This document shows, piece by piece, positions 35,401-45,430 of a stretch of 64,000 nucleotides of DNA (the stretch's first letter is position 1; each line of letters begins with the position of its first letter). A model generated the notes under the pieces. The model was given only the letters and a program-made list of their open reading frames with translations. It searched no databases and was not told the DNA's origin. The stretch comes from Scolanthus callimorphus (taxonomy: Eukaryota > Cnidaria > Anthozoa > Actiniaria > Edwardsiidae), in assembly GCA_033964015.1 (NCBI GenBank), contig CM066918.1:496001-560000 (forward strand), in the 5' to 3' direction. Both the position numbers and the translations under genes were made by a program.

Positions 35401-38400
35401 TGTTTTCAGGTCGGCTGGTTTGTAAAATGGTTCCTCCAACTGGAGAAAAAGAGGCCAATTGTTTGGTTACATGGTGGCTTAGAGACCCCGAAACTTGCAA
35501 GCTTGGCATTAAAATACAAGAAACTGAAAGTTCTTGCTTTTGAGGTACGTTTAATTCTCAAACCATAGAGCCGATTTCACATGACTGTCAAGACTTGTTA
35601 TGTAATTGCGATTGCTTTGCGTTCTCATTGGCTGCTCGTTTTTCTCAGCCAATCAAATTCTGTAGTAAATACAATTGCGTAATTACTTAGGAATTGGTTC
35701 GGCTTGCAATTGGCTGAGAAAAAAGCCACTTAGGAGCAAGTCGTGAATTCTCTCGATTCTGATTGGCTAGTGATTGCTCAATTGCAATTGTTTTCACGAC
35801 AGTCATGTGAAAACCGCTCTATTTTCTCCTGTAAATGGTGCTTCTGTACTTACCTTCAAGTTCCCTTTGATCAAACGTCGCATGTCGCTTTGTTTCTTGT
35901 TGCTCAGTGCCACTAGCGAGGCGCTAGGCTTGGCTGGTCACTAAGCAGAGCGAACTGAGGCACTGGATCTAGAGTAAGGCCCTATAAGGGGAGGGGCAGA
36001 TAGAAAAGAATGGAGGTGGTCCCAGGTGCTTTTGTTTACCTCTTCTCCCGGAGGGGGGGGGGGGGGGGGACTCCCATATTTTTGGGGGGACTCCCATATT
36101 TTTGGGGCGGGGGTGCTCGTCGGGAACTTTCGATTTTACCCCTAAAAGGTACCTAAAATGGCGTCGCTTAGTTGATTTTGACCCCTAAAAGGTACCAACA
36201 AGACGTGTTTTCCCTCGTAATTTTCTCTCGCATTTTTTAGGGAAAAGGGAAAATACGTCTGAAATTCAGGCTACCAACAACTGTGATTTGCTTGATTTGC
36301 TAGAACAGACCTCTAATAGGTACCTATCTGGGGAAAAAATGCAAGTTTTCGAATTTTACCCCCTAAAAGGTACCAGACGGCTGATTTTAAACCCTACAAG
36401 GTACGACGAGCACCCCCGCCCCAACAATATGGAAGTCCCCCCCCGGGCCTCTTCTCTTCCCCTCTCGTTTCCCAAAAGCCTGATACTCGATGTTATAGCT
36501 TCAAAACCTCTCGCGGCTCAGTTTATTTGTGGATTTTGTTTCCATTTATTTTTGGCTGCAATAATAATTTTGGTTTGCTGTCCTTGCAGAGCCGTCCGTT
36601 TGTCATGGCCAAGGCCAATAACATGAGCAAGGCGGACCAGGGAAATGAGAAGTATGAGGGCTTCTGTATCGATCTGCTCAACGAATTAAAAAAGAAGCTG
36701 AGTTTTGAATACGAGCTAAAGTTAAAGAACTCGTTTGGGACAAAGCTACCAGACGGGACGTGGACCGGGATCCTGGGCGATCTTACTAAAGGAGTAAGCG
36801 AATAACAAATCAAATTTACAATATTTTCATTATCGAGTATTGATCTTGCAAATCGGCTGATGTCTCTTAACAATTTTCACTAGCGAGCGGACCTGGCCGT
36901 GTCCACCTTCACTATCAGCCCCGAGCGAGAGAAGGCAGTCGACTTTACCCAACCTTACTTCAGTCTCGGTTACAAGATCATCATGAAGAAGTCTAACAGT
37001 GGCAAGGAGAGCAACCTGTGGGGGTTTCTAGACCCGTTTGAGACCACACTATGGGCGGCTATTGTCGTTTCCTCCCTTGTCGTTGGAACGGTATGCAACC
37101 TACACTTTTTCATCAGATAACGTCAATTGCTTAAAGTTGTCGAATTGCCGCCGCTGCAAAATTTACTTTTAAGGAAATCCCTATTACCTTATTTGGTGTA
37201 AGGTCTCATCTCAAACAACACACGGCAATCCACCAAAACAGTCGAAAACATCGTAATCTTGATCGCCATGTTGTTTTTTCTCGGCCAAAAGGTCTGGCGA
37301 CGATATTTAAAACCCAAGGCAGCCCGATCAGATTAGTTCGATATTCGTAATCCCGAGTATTCTCTCTCTCCTTCATGACTGATCTCTATCTCTAGGTGGT
37401 GTGGATTTATGATCGCCTTAGCCCATATGGTTATTATGGGAGAGCAGTTCAATCCCAGAATCCCAAGGAGGAGCAGTACCAGACCAGAAACACGCTGTGC
37501 TTCTTTAATTCCTTTTGGTCAGCGGCTGCCTCCTATCTCGAGCAAGGTCCGGACGGCACCCATCCTATAGCGCATTCAGGAAGAGTCACAACACTTGCGT
37601 GGTAAGCTGGGGTTGTAGCGCTATTCACTGTTTATCAACATTGCCATTGTAATGCTAATGTGACAACCGTAGATTTAATAGAAGCCTTTGTTCTGTGAGC
37701 CAATCGATCTCTGGTTGGCACATTAATGATAATGGATGACGCTATAGGCCTTGTGAGCACACCAAAAGCTAGCATGTTTTGATGATGGTCATTTCCATTC
37801 TTTTGGCGGGATCATCTATAAAATCGATGGCGTTTCGTAGCCATAGTAACCAAACTTAAAACCTCTATTAAATTGACCGATCCCGCTTCATTGTTCTACT
37901 CTCTTGTTACTGTTGCTACGTCGGACAAGCCAAAATTTTACTTTGGCATAGAGCTTTAAAAATACACCGATTGCAGGAAAGTGTTAGAAGTTTGCTCGTA
38001 GTTTATGGTTTTTATATTTTCGTCACGAAAAGCTGAATAATTCATTAAAAATCTTCGAATTTCGAGTTTGTTGCTCGGACATTTTGAATTCCATAGGAAA
38101 AACTACCCATTGTTTGGTGATTCATTAATGCGAAGACTGGATCGGTCTATTGTCAATCAAACAAATGCACTCCCTTTACCTTCCTAGGTGGTTTGCCATT
38201 TCGATTTTCGGCGCAACATACACTGCAAACCTTGCCGCCTTTCTTACTGTTAACAAGTACGAACATCCAATCAAAAGCATCGACGATCTAGCCAATCAGG
38301 AAAGTATCGCGTATGGAACCGCCCCTGGTCAGTTGGCCGATATGTTACGGACCGCCTCGTTGCCTGTGTACGAGAAGTTGTGGAGGTACATTGAGACGCA

Positions 38401-41400
38401 CAGGACCCTAGAGAGGAATGCTTCGTACGCTATCGAGAAAGTGCGCAAGAACGACAAGTTCGCATTTATCTGGGACTCGGCCGTACTGGATTATGAGGTG
38501 CAGAGTGAGCCATGTAATACGCTTACTATTGTAGGAAGGTAGGTGGTCTATTTGACATATCACGGATAATCACTCAAGCGACAATAAGAAGTTCCGCGCG
38601 CTGATAGGTCAAGAGTTTAGTTTTCTCTTTACGGACGCAAAACAACAACGAAGATGTCGGAGCTGCCATCATAGTGATAAAGAAAAAAAAACTCGAAGGC
38701 ACTAGCTTAATGGAAAGCTTCACCACAAATCCAGTCTAAGTGAAGACAAATATAAACAAACATCTCATCCTGCTGCGTTATTTTTTTACCTGTTTTCTCT
38801 CTGAATTGTTTTTCCTCGACACACACAAGAGACGGTGGATGGGAAAAATACTGGAGGTTTATTGAGAACTCTAGATGAATCAAAATGACTACAATAAAAC
38901 TCCAGCGCCTTAGGGCGGGAGGGTAATTATGGGTAAAACAAAGCTGATGTCCTCCGAGCAAATAGATTATGACTGGGGTCAGAGGACGCTTGCTCGAGAA
39001 TATAAACGGATCAACTGTCCATTAACAATTAACTATCATTACCTAATCAATAATGATTAACCAATTGTTTTTCCTCGACACACACAAGAGACGGTGGATG
39101 GGAAAAATACTGGAGGTTTATTGAGAACTCTAGATGAATCAAAATGACTACAATAAAACTCCAGCGGCCAAACCCAAAGGGGGGAAGTGAGGCGAAAAGG
39201 GTGGCGAGGAAAAACAAGGGGGTAATTTACAATGATGATACTAAAAATAATAATAAAACTATCTTATGTAAGGATTTTAAGAGTTGATACAGCGAATCTT
39301 CTCTGCCATAACGGAAACTGCGTGTCGCTTCTGTGAATGCGACATTTCTAGATAAACTAAATAAGCGTCGCTGCGCCAATCTCCTTGCGACTTAATTAAC
39401 TCTGCTGGTAAGCCGCAATTGAAGGCAAAAGTCGCACCGCCCCTTCTGAAACTGTGAGGAGAAAACGCGAGAGGATGTGGTGTGGTGTGATAGCGCGCTT
39501 CCTGTTCACTGCGATGGTTAAATAACGTTTGAGGCCCTGAAGAGCTAGTGTAAAAGAATAATCTTTGTCCCAACTGAGAGGATAGCCGAGAAATTGATGA
39601 AAATGTTTTAAACTGGCGATGTGGTTAACGATAGTCCCGTGTTTACGGCCGCTGCGCGCGAGGAAAGCAATATAACGTGCTGCCACGACGCCGTCTACCG
39701 GAAATGAGCGATAATCGAAATGCTCACAGAAACTAAGATACATATTGAGATGAGACTTCCTATTTCGATGCGTGGAAGGAGCAAACGCTAAGTAAATGAG
39801 ATGAACTCGCAGACTCTCAATGTCAGACTCGGCTCCATCTAGAAAAAGGAGAAAACAAGACAAAAAAAAAATTAATCTACCTGGAAGTCCATAGCGTCGC
39901 GAGAGACTGTGATAAAATCAAACTGAAAATTTTGCTTAGCACAATGTAAAGCGAAAGCGTCTCTATATTTGTTATTACTGTTCCATCGGCTCAAAGCATC
40001 AGCCAGGGAATTGTGCACGCCTGGAATAAACGAAGCCCTCAGTTCAAAATCATTCAGTGCCGCTGTGAGCCATAACTGTCGTAAACACCGTTGCATAAAC
40101 TCGTCGCGAGTCACTCCCGAGTTTAGAGAAGAAACAGCTGCTTGATTGTCACAGGATACAAGAACGCGATGATGAGCCAGACGTGAAGCCCATACCCGGG
40201 CCGCAACAACAATAACGTATAGTTCGAGTCCCGAGATGTGTCCCGCGTCGGCAATAATATGCTGAGGAATATCGAAATGAAAACATTCGTCTAAACAAGT
40301 CGCTCCGCCGCCATGTAGACAAGAGTCAGTGGTGAAAGTAAAATCGCTGTAACTCCAGGTGGGGGGCTTGATAATTGAAACCCCATTGAATTGAGGGAGA
40401 AAAGTCAACCACCAATCAATATCAGCCCTCAGCTCCGCTGTGACTGCTATGGAGCGCTTGTGTGACGGAAATGCACGTAATTGATTCAACATACGTGACA
40501 TAAAAATTCGACCGGAGTTGACGCACGCTGTGATGAAAGACAATTTGCCCAGAAGAGATTGTAATTCTCTAACGCGAAAACGAGATTTCCTTTTCCAAGT
40601 CGTTAATTCCTGTAATAGTTCAACGAGTCTATCGTCAGGAACGCGTAGAGTTAAAGTGGTGGTATCTACCTCAATTCCCAGGCATAGCATGCGCGTAGAA
40701 GAAACACAATCCTTTTCCGGTGAAGACTGCAAACCGAGCTCATCAAACAAGAGTTGAAGGGTGTTGAAAGCTGTGGAAGCATGTGTAGGAGTCTCGGCGC
40801 CGTAAAAATCGTCGAGATAAACATCCGCTGAAAAACCGAAGTTCGTGAAGATGTAAATTGCTGCAGATGTAGTGCGCTGACAAATCATTGCGCTGGACCG
40901 CAATCCAAATGGACATCGTAGATCGAAGTAGTAGGCCCCGTTGAAGCGGAAACCCAAAAGGTGGTAGTCCTTTGGGTCGATAGGGAATTGCCGATATGCC
41001 CGCTTGAGATCTGTCTTGTAAACAAAACAACCCTGACCATGCTGTAAAATAAAATGACATAAGCGATCGATACCAGGCAGGCGAAGTTTGTAAGGTTCGT
41101 CCATATACATATCATTCGATATACCGCTATTCACTGAAGTATTAGGAGGAAAACTAAGGTCCATAACCACACGTCGCGTATTAGAACCCCGTTTCGGCAC
41201 TGTCTGAAGAGGAGAGCAAATCAAAGGCTGATTTAGCGGATTGTGACTGAAAGGACCGGCTATTGCCTGATACTCTAGTTCGGTAGCAAGATACTTTTCC
41301 ACATGTCCGGTGAACTGGTCTGCAGAAGGATGATTGTGAGAACTAGATGTTGGTAATTTGTCCAAGCTGTAATTTATGGGCCAACCATAGCGTAAATATG

Positions 41401-43670
41401 TCGCAACGATCGCGTCGTGATAACCCGCTAGGTAATGATCCCAAGCCTCGAGTTTGAGGTCAGTGGGAACAGGAATTCGCACTCCCTGTGCGTTAGTTAC
41501 ACCAGTCCGAGCGACGAGGATGTGCCGTATCACAGCTTTAGTCGTGAAGTCCTTGTCCGTAAATCTTTGGTCCGGGGATGAGTCCATGGTCAGTGAGGAA
41601 TTGCTCGACTCGGCAGAAGATAGTCAAGTAGAGTTCGAGAAATCGACATCCGGAATCTCGGATTGCCGCTTTGGGCATTCGAGCATTGGGTGCTCCTTAG
41701 CGCAAACACGGCACTTATGGTTGCCGGAATACCCCGCCGCAGTAGCGTCGCAAGGACACGAGCCGGTGTAGTTCCACTGCCTACATGCCCTTTTGTGGTC
41801 AGCCCGTGATTGTTGTTGTTGTTGGGTTTTTGTTAAACCTTTGTACTCGCGCGGCTGGTGCGAAACACGGAGGTCTGAATGCTTGAAAAAAGTGGATGCC
41901 ACATCCCGAATGGCATTAAAATCAGAGAATTCCAGGCGGCACAATTCTACCTGCCGGGCTATTGCGCCGTAGAACCCGCGAACGCTCTTCCACGTGTAGC
42001 TCGAAGCTTTTATCATCAGAAGCTCGAGCAACTGAAGCATATCCGACTTTCGCTGGGATTCGTAGGTCTTGACCATAGCCAAAAAACCCGCAACGAAGTC
42101 GGACATCTCCAGCTTCTCGAACTCCTGATTCACCACACCTGCACAAAATTCCTGAGGCCAATCGATGGCCTGCTTTTTCCTCTGTTTGCCGCTTGGGTTG
42201 GCTGAAGTTTGAGGATCCGCCCCCTCCGAGAAGTGTTGAGTCGTCATGCTTGCTTTTAGTTTGAGAACTTGTAGCTCTAGGGCTAGTTTCTCCTTCTCTG
42301 CATTTAATATGCTGAGCTGGTCTGCGGTAGCACGACGACCTGGAACTGGAGTGGCTTGTGCTATCGCCGGCGATGGGGTGGGTTGGTTAGGAGTAGGAAG
42401 AGGAGAAGCGAGCGTGGCTTCTACCTCTCGTTCGAGGGCAGCGAGTTGCTGGGTCGCGTAGGCGAAATCTGGGTCGGTCTTCGGTTTGCTCAGGCGAGAC
42501 GAGCGTCGAGGTTGAGGTTGAGCCATGGTTGAGCGAGGATGGAGGTAGAGAGAGTAGAGATGGCTGTGTTCTAAAACAAAGCTGATGTCCTCCGAGCAAA
42601 TAGATTATGACTGGGGTCAGAGGACGCTTGCTCGAGAATATAAACGGATCAACTGTCCATTAACAATTAACTATCATTACCTAATCAATAATGATTAACC
42701 AATCCTTCTCTTAAAGAATATCCTGTACTCAGTCATTTTAAGAAATACGATGATCTTTTCAGGCCATTTGGCAGCATCAATTACGGTTTTGCGCTTCCCC
42801 TCAAGTCCCCCTACACCCACAACTTCAGCGTGGCCATGCTAGAGCTGCAACAAGACGGATTCCTGGAAAGGATGACCGAGAAATGGTTCCGCTCTCGTAG
42901 CGTGTGTGGAGCGGAGACGGAAGCCGCGGACGTAGCTGCCACAGAGGGAGGAGAACAGTTAGGATTTAAAGACATGGCTGGTGTGTTTATAACACTGCTG
43001 GGAGGGTTCATATGTGGGGTAGCTATACTAATGGCTGAGTGGTTGGTAGCGTCCTACAGAGATACGCTTTCGAAAGACAGACGGGTGAGTGAAGTATTGT
43101 CAATGGTCTCCACTCCGGAACTCCACTACTCTCCCGGCCGTTTTTAATATCGGCACAGAGTCGCCTTGATGTGTTGACGGAAATATCTAGTACTTGGTCA
43201 ACTGACCAAGGAAGAAAAAATCGTAAAGAATATTTCCACCTTTATTTCTATAGCCTATTTACCAATACAAGAATATGAAGAAAATGAAACTAAAAATATT
43301 AATCTTGTTTTTGAAGGGCTGTATTTGATTCTGACATCTAATGACAAATTACTTCTCAAATGTGATTGATGGCTCGTGATGTCTCGAGATGTCCAAAGAT
43401 CTCCGACAACAAAAATGACAAATGGGATAACGTTTTCTGGAAATGAGACGTATCAGTTTGACGCAATTCGCAATTCTTTTCCAGGCTCCTACTAATTTCT
43501 GTCAAGCCTTGTCCGAGCGAATGAGGAGAGGCTGGTTAGGAATACTTAGCTTGTGCTCGTCAAGGGAACTGGGGCGAGAGAATGAACCGAAGCCCAAGCT
43601 GAGAGAGCTAGTAGAGCAGATACCGCTGACCAACAAAGACCGAAGAAAACTCCTTACTGATGATAGATAG
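29430..43670 (+). CDS. Ionotropic glutamate receptor subunit, complete, 14 exons
   Basis: Ligand-gated cation channel of the plasma membrane, 931 aa. Exons: 29430-29511, 29604-29756, 32579-32848, 33413-33678, 34004-34132, 34380-34556, 34873-34980, 35410-35544, 36590-36793, 36884-37090, 37396-37601, 38188-38538, 42763-43084, 43485-43670. All junctions are GT-AG and phase-consistent, and the total is exactly 932 codons. Order: signal peptide MKPSLLFSVFCFIISLTSVF; amino-terminal domain (ISQGVLAVVGP, GIPQIAPSASDP); S1 (YEGFCIDLLNEL, FTISPERE with ligand-carboxylate Arg about 523); M1; pore loop; M3 with TYTANLAAF; S2 (IAYGTAPGQ, FIWDSAVLDY); M4 about 835-860; tail of about 70 residues. Glu626 occupies the Q/R site. 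Trp741-Asp742 is the pair typical of GluN1, GluN3 and GluD. Intron 12 holds a Ngaro-like element. Subtype is unassigned, and the S1 linker looks delta- or epsilon-like. Confidence 0.97.
31353..31456. repeat. Short inverted element related to the GCGACATAAC family
   Basis: aaagcctggctcataccatc, then tagcgacataacaacataag, is closed by gtaagccagcctta. It resembles the ends of the 11467-11694 element but is short and diverged. It lies in intron 2 of the receptor gene. Confidence 0.45.
31563..31891. mobile_element. Long foldback element with arms of about 120 bp
   Basis: The left arm (gattggtccaaat ... atgctctatttcaccgataa agtaatggttctccctcgct ... tttattggcaaatagagcac) is mirrored by the right arm ending gtgaaatagagcatagattt ggaccaatc. 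The loop is about 70 bp. It lies in intron 2 of the receptor gene and is able to form a near-complete hairpin if transcribed. Confidence 0.85.
33129..33388 (+). repeat. Minisatellite, about 57-bp unit, 5 copies
   Basis: The unit is ctagtgggatagatagaggc, tcctgttgatgggctccctg, tgcatgtggcttgac. It fills most of intron 3 of the receptor, ending about 25 bp before exon 4. Confidence 0.85.
35567..35820. mobile_element. MITE, GAGCGGATTTCA TIR family, 254 bp
   Basis: Starts agagccgatttcacatgact and ends agtcatgtgaaaaccgctct, flanked by TA on both sides. Internal gattggctga and tcagccaatcaaattctg words recur in both arms. It shares most of its length with 59817-60061. It lies in intron 8 of the receptor. 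Confidence 0.85.
36053..36449. mobile_element. Foldback element with G-rich ends
   Basis: Left: a 17-18 G run, then actcccatatttttggggcg and ggggtgctcgtcg. Right: cgacgagcacccccgcccca, acaatatggaagtcccccccc. The word cccctaaaaggtacc repeats inside. It lies in intron 8 of the receptor, about 140 bp before exon 9. Confidence 0.75.
39277..39863 (-). pseudogene. Tyrosine recombinase of the Ngaro-like element, centrally deleted
   Basis: The N-terminal SAM-like part is readable from 39863 (THRNRKSHLNMYLSFCE ... LQGLKRYL). Near 39490-39540 the frame changes and the text jumps directly to the C-terminal part PHSFRRGGATFAF ... GDWRSDAYLVYL. Thus the H-x-x-R box and the Tyr nucleophile remain, but the centre, with the first catalytic Arg and the Lys, is missing, about 100 residues by family length. 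The joint lies in a CACACCACACCAC microrepeat. The copy should be unable to integrate on its own. Confidence 0.8.
39872..41587 (-). CDS. Reverse transcriptase-RNase H ORF of the Ngaro-like element
   Basis: 571 aa. RT core at about residues 125-320: DLKRAYRQFPI, CPFGLRSSAMICQR, and the active-site box YLDD (VYLDDFYGAE). RNase H at about 415-545: TDSCLHGGGA, the Glu of GLELYV, CDNQAAVSSLNSG, and VHNSLADALSRW, so the acidic catalytic positions are present. Apparently intact. The first frame of the recombinase begins 9 bp after its stop. Confidence 0.9.
   Translation of the reverse strand: MDSSPDQRFTDKDFTTKAVIRHILVARTGVTNAQGVRIPVPTDLKLEAWDHYLAGYHDAIVATYLRYGWPINYSLDKLPTSSSHNHPSADQFTGHVEKYLATELEYQAIAGPFSHNPLNQPLICSPLQTVPKRGSNTRRVVMDLSFPPNTSVNSGISNDMYMDEPYKLRLPGIDRLCHFILQHGQGCFVYKTDLKRAYRQFPIDPKDYHLLGFRFNGAYYFDLRCPFGLRSSAMICQRTTSAAIYIFTNFGFSADVYLDDFYGAETPTHASTAFNTLQLLFDELGLQSSPEKDCVSSTRMLCLGIEVDTTTLTLRVPDDRLVELLQELTTWKRKSRFRVRELQSLLGKLSFITACVNSGRIFMSRMLNQLRAFPSHKRSIAVTAELRADIDWWLTFLPQFNGVSIIKPPTWSYSDFTFTTDSCLHGGGATCLDECFHFDIPQHIIADAGHISGLELYVIVVAARVWASRLAHHRVLVSCDNQAAVSSLNSGVTRDEFMQRCLRQLWLTAALNDFELRASFIPGVHNSLADALSRWNSNNKYRDAFALHCAKQNFQFDFITVSRDAMDFQVD
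41624..42526 (-). CDS. Gag-like ORF of the Ngaro-like element
   Basis: 300 aa. The start is basic and Pro-rich (MAQPQPRRSSRLSKPK), followed by a short heptad-like segment around residues 70-95. A Cys/His cluster near the C-terminus (CRQWNYTGSCPC ... HKCRVC ... HPMLEC) could be a nucleic-acid-binding zinc motif. Its stop lies 36 bp before the RT start. The reading frame appears intact. Confidence 0.8.
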   Translation of the reverse strand: MAQPQPRRSSRLSKPKTDPDFAYATQQLAALEREVEATLASPLPTPNQPTPSPAIAQATPVPGRRATADQLSILNAEKEKLALELQVLKLKASMTTQHFSEGADPQTSANPSGKQRKKQAIDWPQEFCAGVVNQEFEKLEMSDFVAGFLAMVKTYESQRKSDMLQLLELLMIKASSYTWKSVRGFYGAIARQVELCRLEFSDFNAIRDVASTFFKHSDLRVSHQPREYKGLTKTQQQQQSRADHKRACRQWNYTGSCPCDATAAGYSGNHKCRVCAKEHPMLECPKRQSEIPDVDFSNST

Positions 43671-45430
43671 CAATGCATCACGGGTAACCAATGGCAGCAT
43701 TTGCTGGAGCTACAGCCCTTAACTGAATTCCTAGGGTATATTGTGAAAGGGTGCTTTAGGGATAGCAAATATATATGCCCCAAAACAGAACTCACAAACG
43801 GTAAGGATCGAGTTTTGGAATAGAGGACAACTCTGTTCCACTGACATGACGCATACTACAGAAGCAGCCAACGAGAGTGTTCTTTTGATGTTTTTGGGAA
43901 GCCGACTAAAATTACGACAGTCTTTATCGGAAAAGTAGACTTCCTGGTTAGATCCATAAATACCTTGGGTTTTTCTTTTTGGTGGTAAAAGTGTGTTCTT
44001 CCTTTGTGGGACTAAAATTATCAAGGAAATCAGGTCAACACGAGATGGCTGCTTCCAATATTGAAATGATGTTGCGATAGAAGAGATGTGGAACCTCATC
44101 AGAGCGTAAAATAATATACCAATGTATATCGACTACAGTGGTTGCGCTGCGGCCGCGTTTCTATGGGAACATTGAATAAAAAAGAGTCTTATACATAAAT
44201 GAATTATAGGTATTATAGCTTCTGAAAATACATACTGGAAGTATTACGGGGAATTTCTAAAGAAATCCATTCATGGGAAAAGCCGAATTCCCCCGAGACA
44301 CGAGGATGTGAAGTGACATATTTATCCATTGGAAAGCCGAACATTTCCCATACAGTAAAAACCTGGTTTTTAAGAACCTGTTAGGCTATAATTTTCATTT
44401 TAAACCCCCTCCACATAAGAACCTATTAAGGCTAAATTAGGTTCTTATCAGTGGAGTCGCTGTAAAAGTGTATAGGTAGAAACTGCAGAATTGGAAGATT
44501 ATTATCTGGTTATATTTAAAGTAACTTATAATTGACATTATAGTTTTTTTGTTTCAAGCTAAAGTACTGTGTTGCATGTCTATTGTGTTTAACAGTCAAA
44601 TTATTTAATATTAATTTAATATATTTAAATGAAATTCATATGAAAATATAAGAACCTATTTGAAGAACCTTGGTAGCCTAAATTTGCTTTAACTACCATT
44701 TATATAAGAATCTGTTTAGGCTAAATTAAAAAAACCCTGGTTCTTATACGCGGGTTTTTACTGTATTCTTGTTTCATGGAAAATTCAGCTTTCCCCATGA
44801 ATGGCATTTTGCAGAAGTTTCCTGTGTATTGCGATTTTCAGAAACCCGGGAAACAAATAGTGCTAGTCAAGGGAATTAGAGCGTCGTGTAATACGATATA
44901 GTTTAAGCGTATTTCATGTGTTTGTTGAAGACCATTGCACTCTGATTATTATAGCCCAAACCTATATCTTTTGCAATCTAACTCAAACTGAACGTAGTTG
45001 AATACATATTAATTTCGTTTTCGTAGCGCTTTAATGGTGTACTGTATTTATATGTCTAGTTGCTGAATAAAAATGAATAAAACTAAATATACTTTGAACC
45101 AATAAATACAAATTTACATCAGAGCTAACTTATGGCAACCTCGCTTCATGTTACCATGATATAACAAGCAAATTACAGACCCCTTTTGTTTACTTTTGTT
45201 TTTTCTATGACGTCGACATAAAATTTTCCAGGGCAACTAAACCTTATGCTACCATGGCAACACATAAACATAACAATGAATAGGGCTGCTGCTTTGTTGC
45301 GTAACAACCGTAACCAACGTCAACATAATTAATTGCCATGGAAGCAGCAAATAAACTTGTATCAACAATCAGTTGCCTTATGAGATAATATCCTCGAGCG
45401 TTCGTTTTGTCCTGTTATTCTGGTTCGAGT
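43671..45430. other. Intergenic region after the glutamate receptor
   Basis: Possible receptor polyadenylation signal AATAAA near 44175. Contains the TA-flanked element 44351-44765. No other coding sequence is supported. Confidence 0.55.
44351..44765. mobile_element. MITE with tacagtaaaaacc ends
   Basis: Starts tacagtaaaaacctggtttt and ends gcgggtttttactgta. Internal words taagaacct and ggctaaatt recur in both orientations. The TA-CAGT start is typical of Tc1/mariner-related MITEs. Confidence 0.8.

Larger units (their letters stand above)
38804..42703 (-). mobile_element. Ngaro/DIRS-like tyrosine-recombinase retrotransposon
   Basis: Read on the - strand the order is A1 (42703-42573), three ORFs, B1 (39166-39063), A2 (39065-38935), B2 (38907-38804). 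This is the split-direct-repeat plan of Ngaro-type elements, which integrate with a tyrosine recombinase rather than a DDE integrase. A copies are about 131 bp, B copies 104 bp, nearly identical. ORFs: gag-like, RT-RNase H, and a broken recombinase. No methyltransferase domain is seen, which favours Ngaro over DIRS1. The element sits inside an intron of the receptor, opposite to the direction of transcription. Confidence 0.88.

Noticed and set aside
39277..42526. Retrovirus or LTR retrotransposon
   Set aside because: No LTRs, protease or DDE integrase; split direct repeats and a tyrosine recombinase identify a Ngaro/DIRS-type element.
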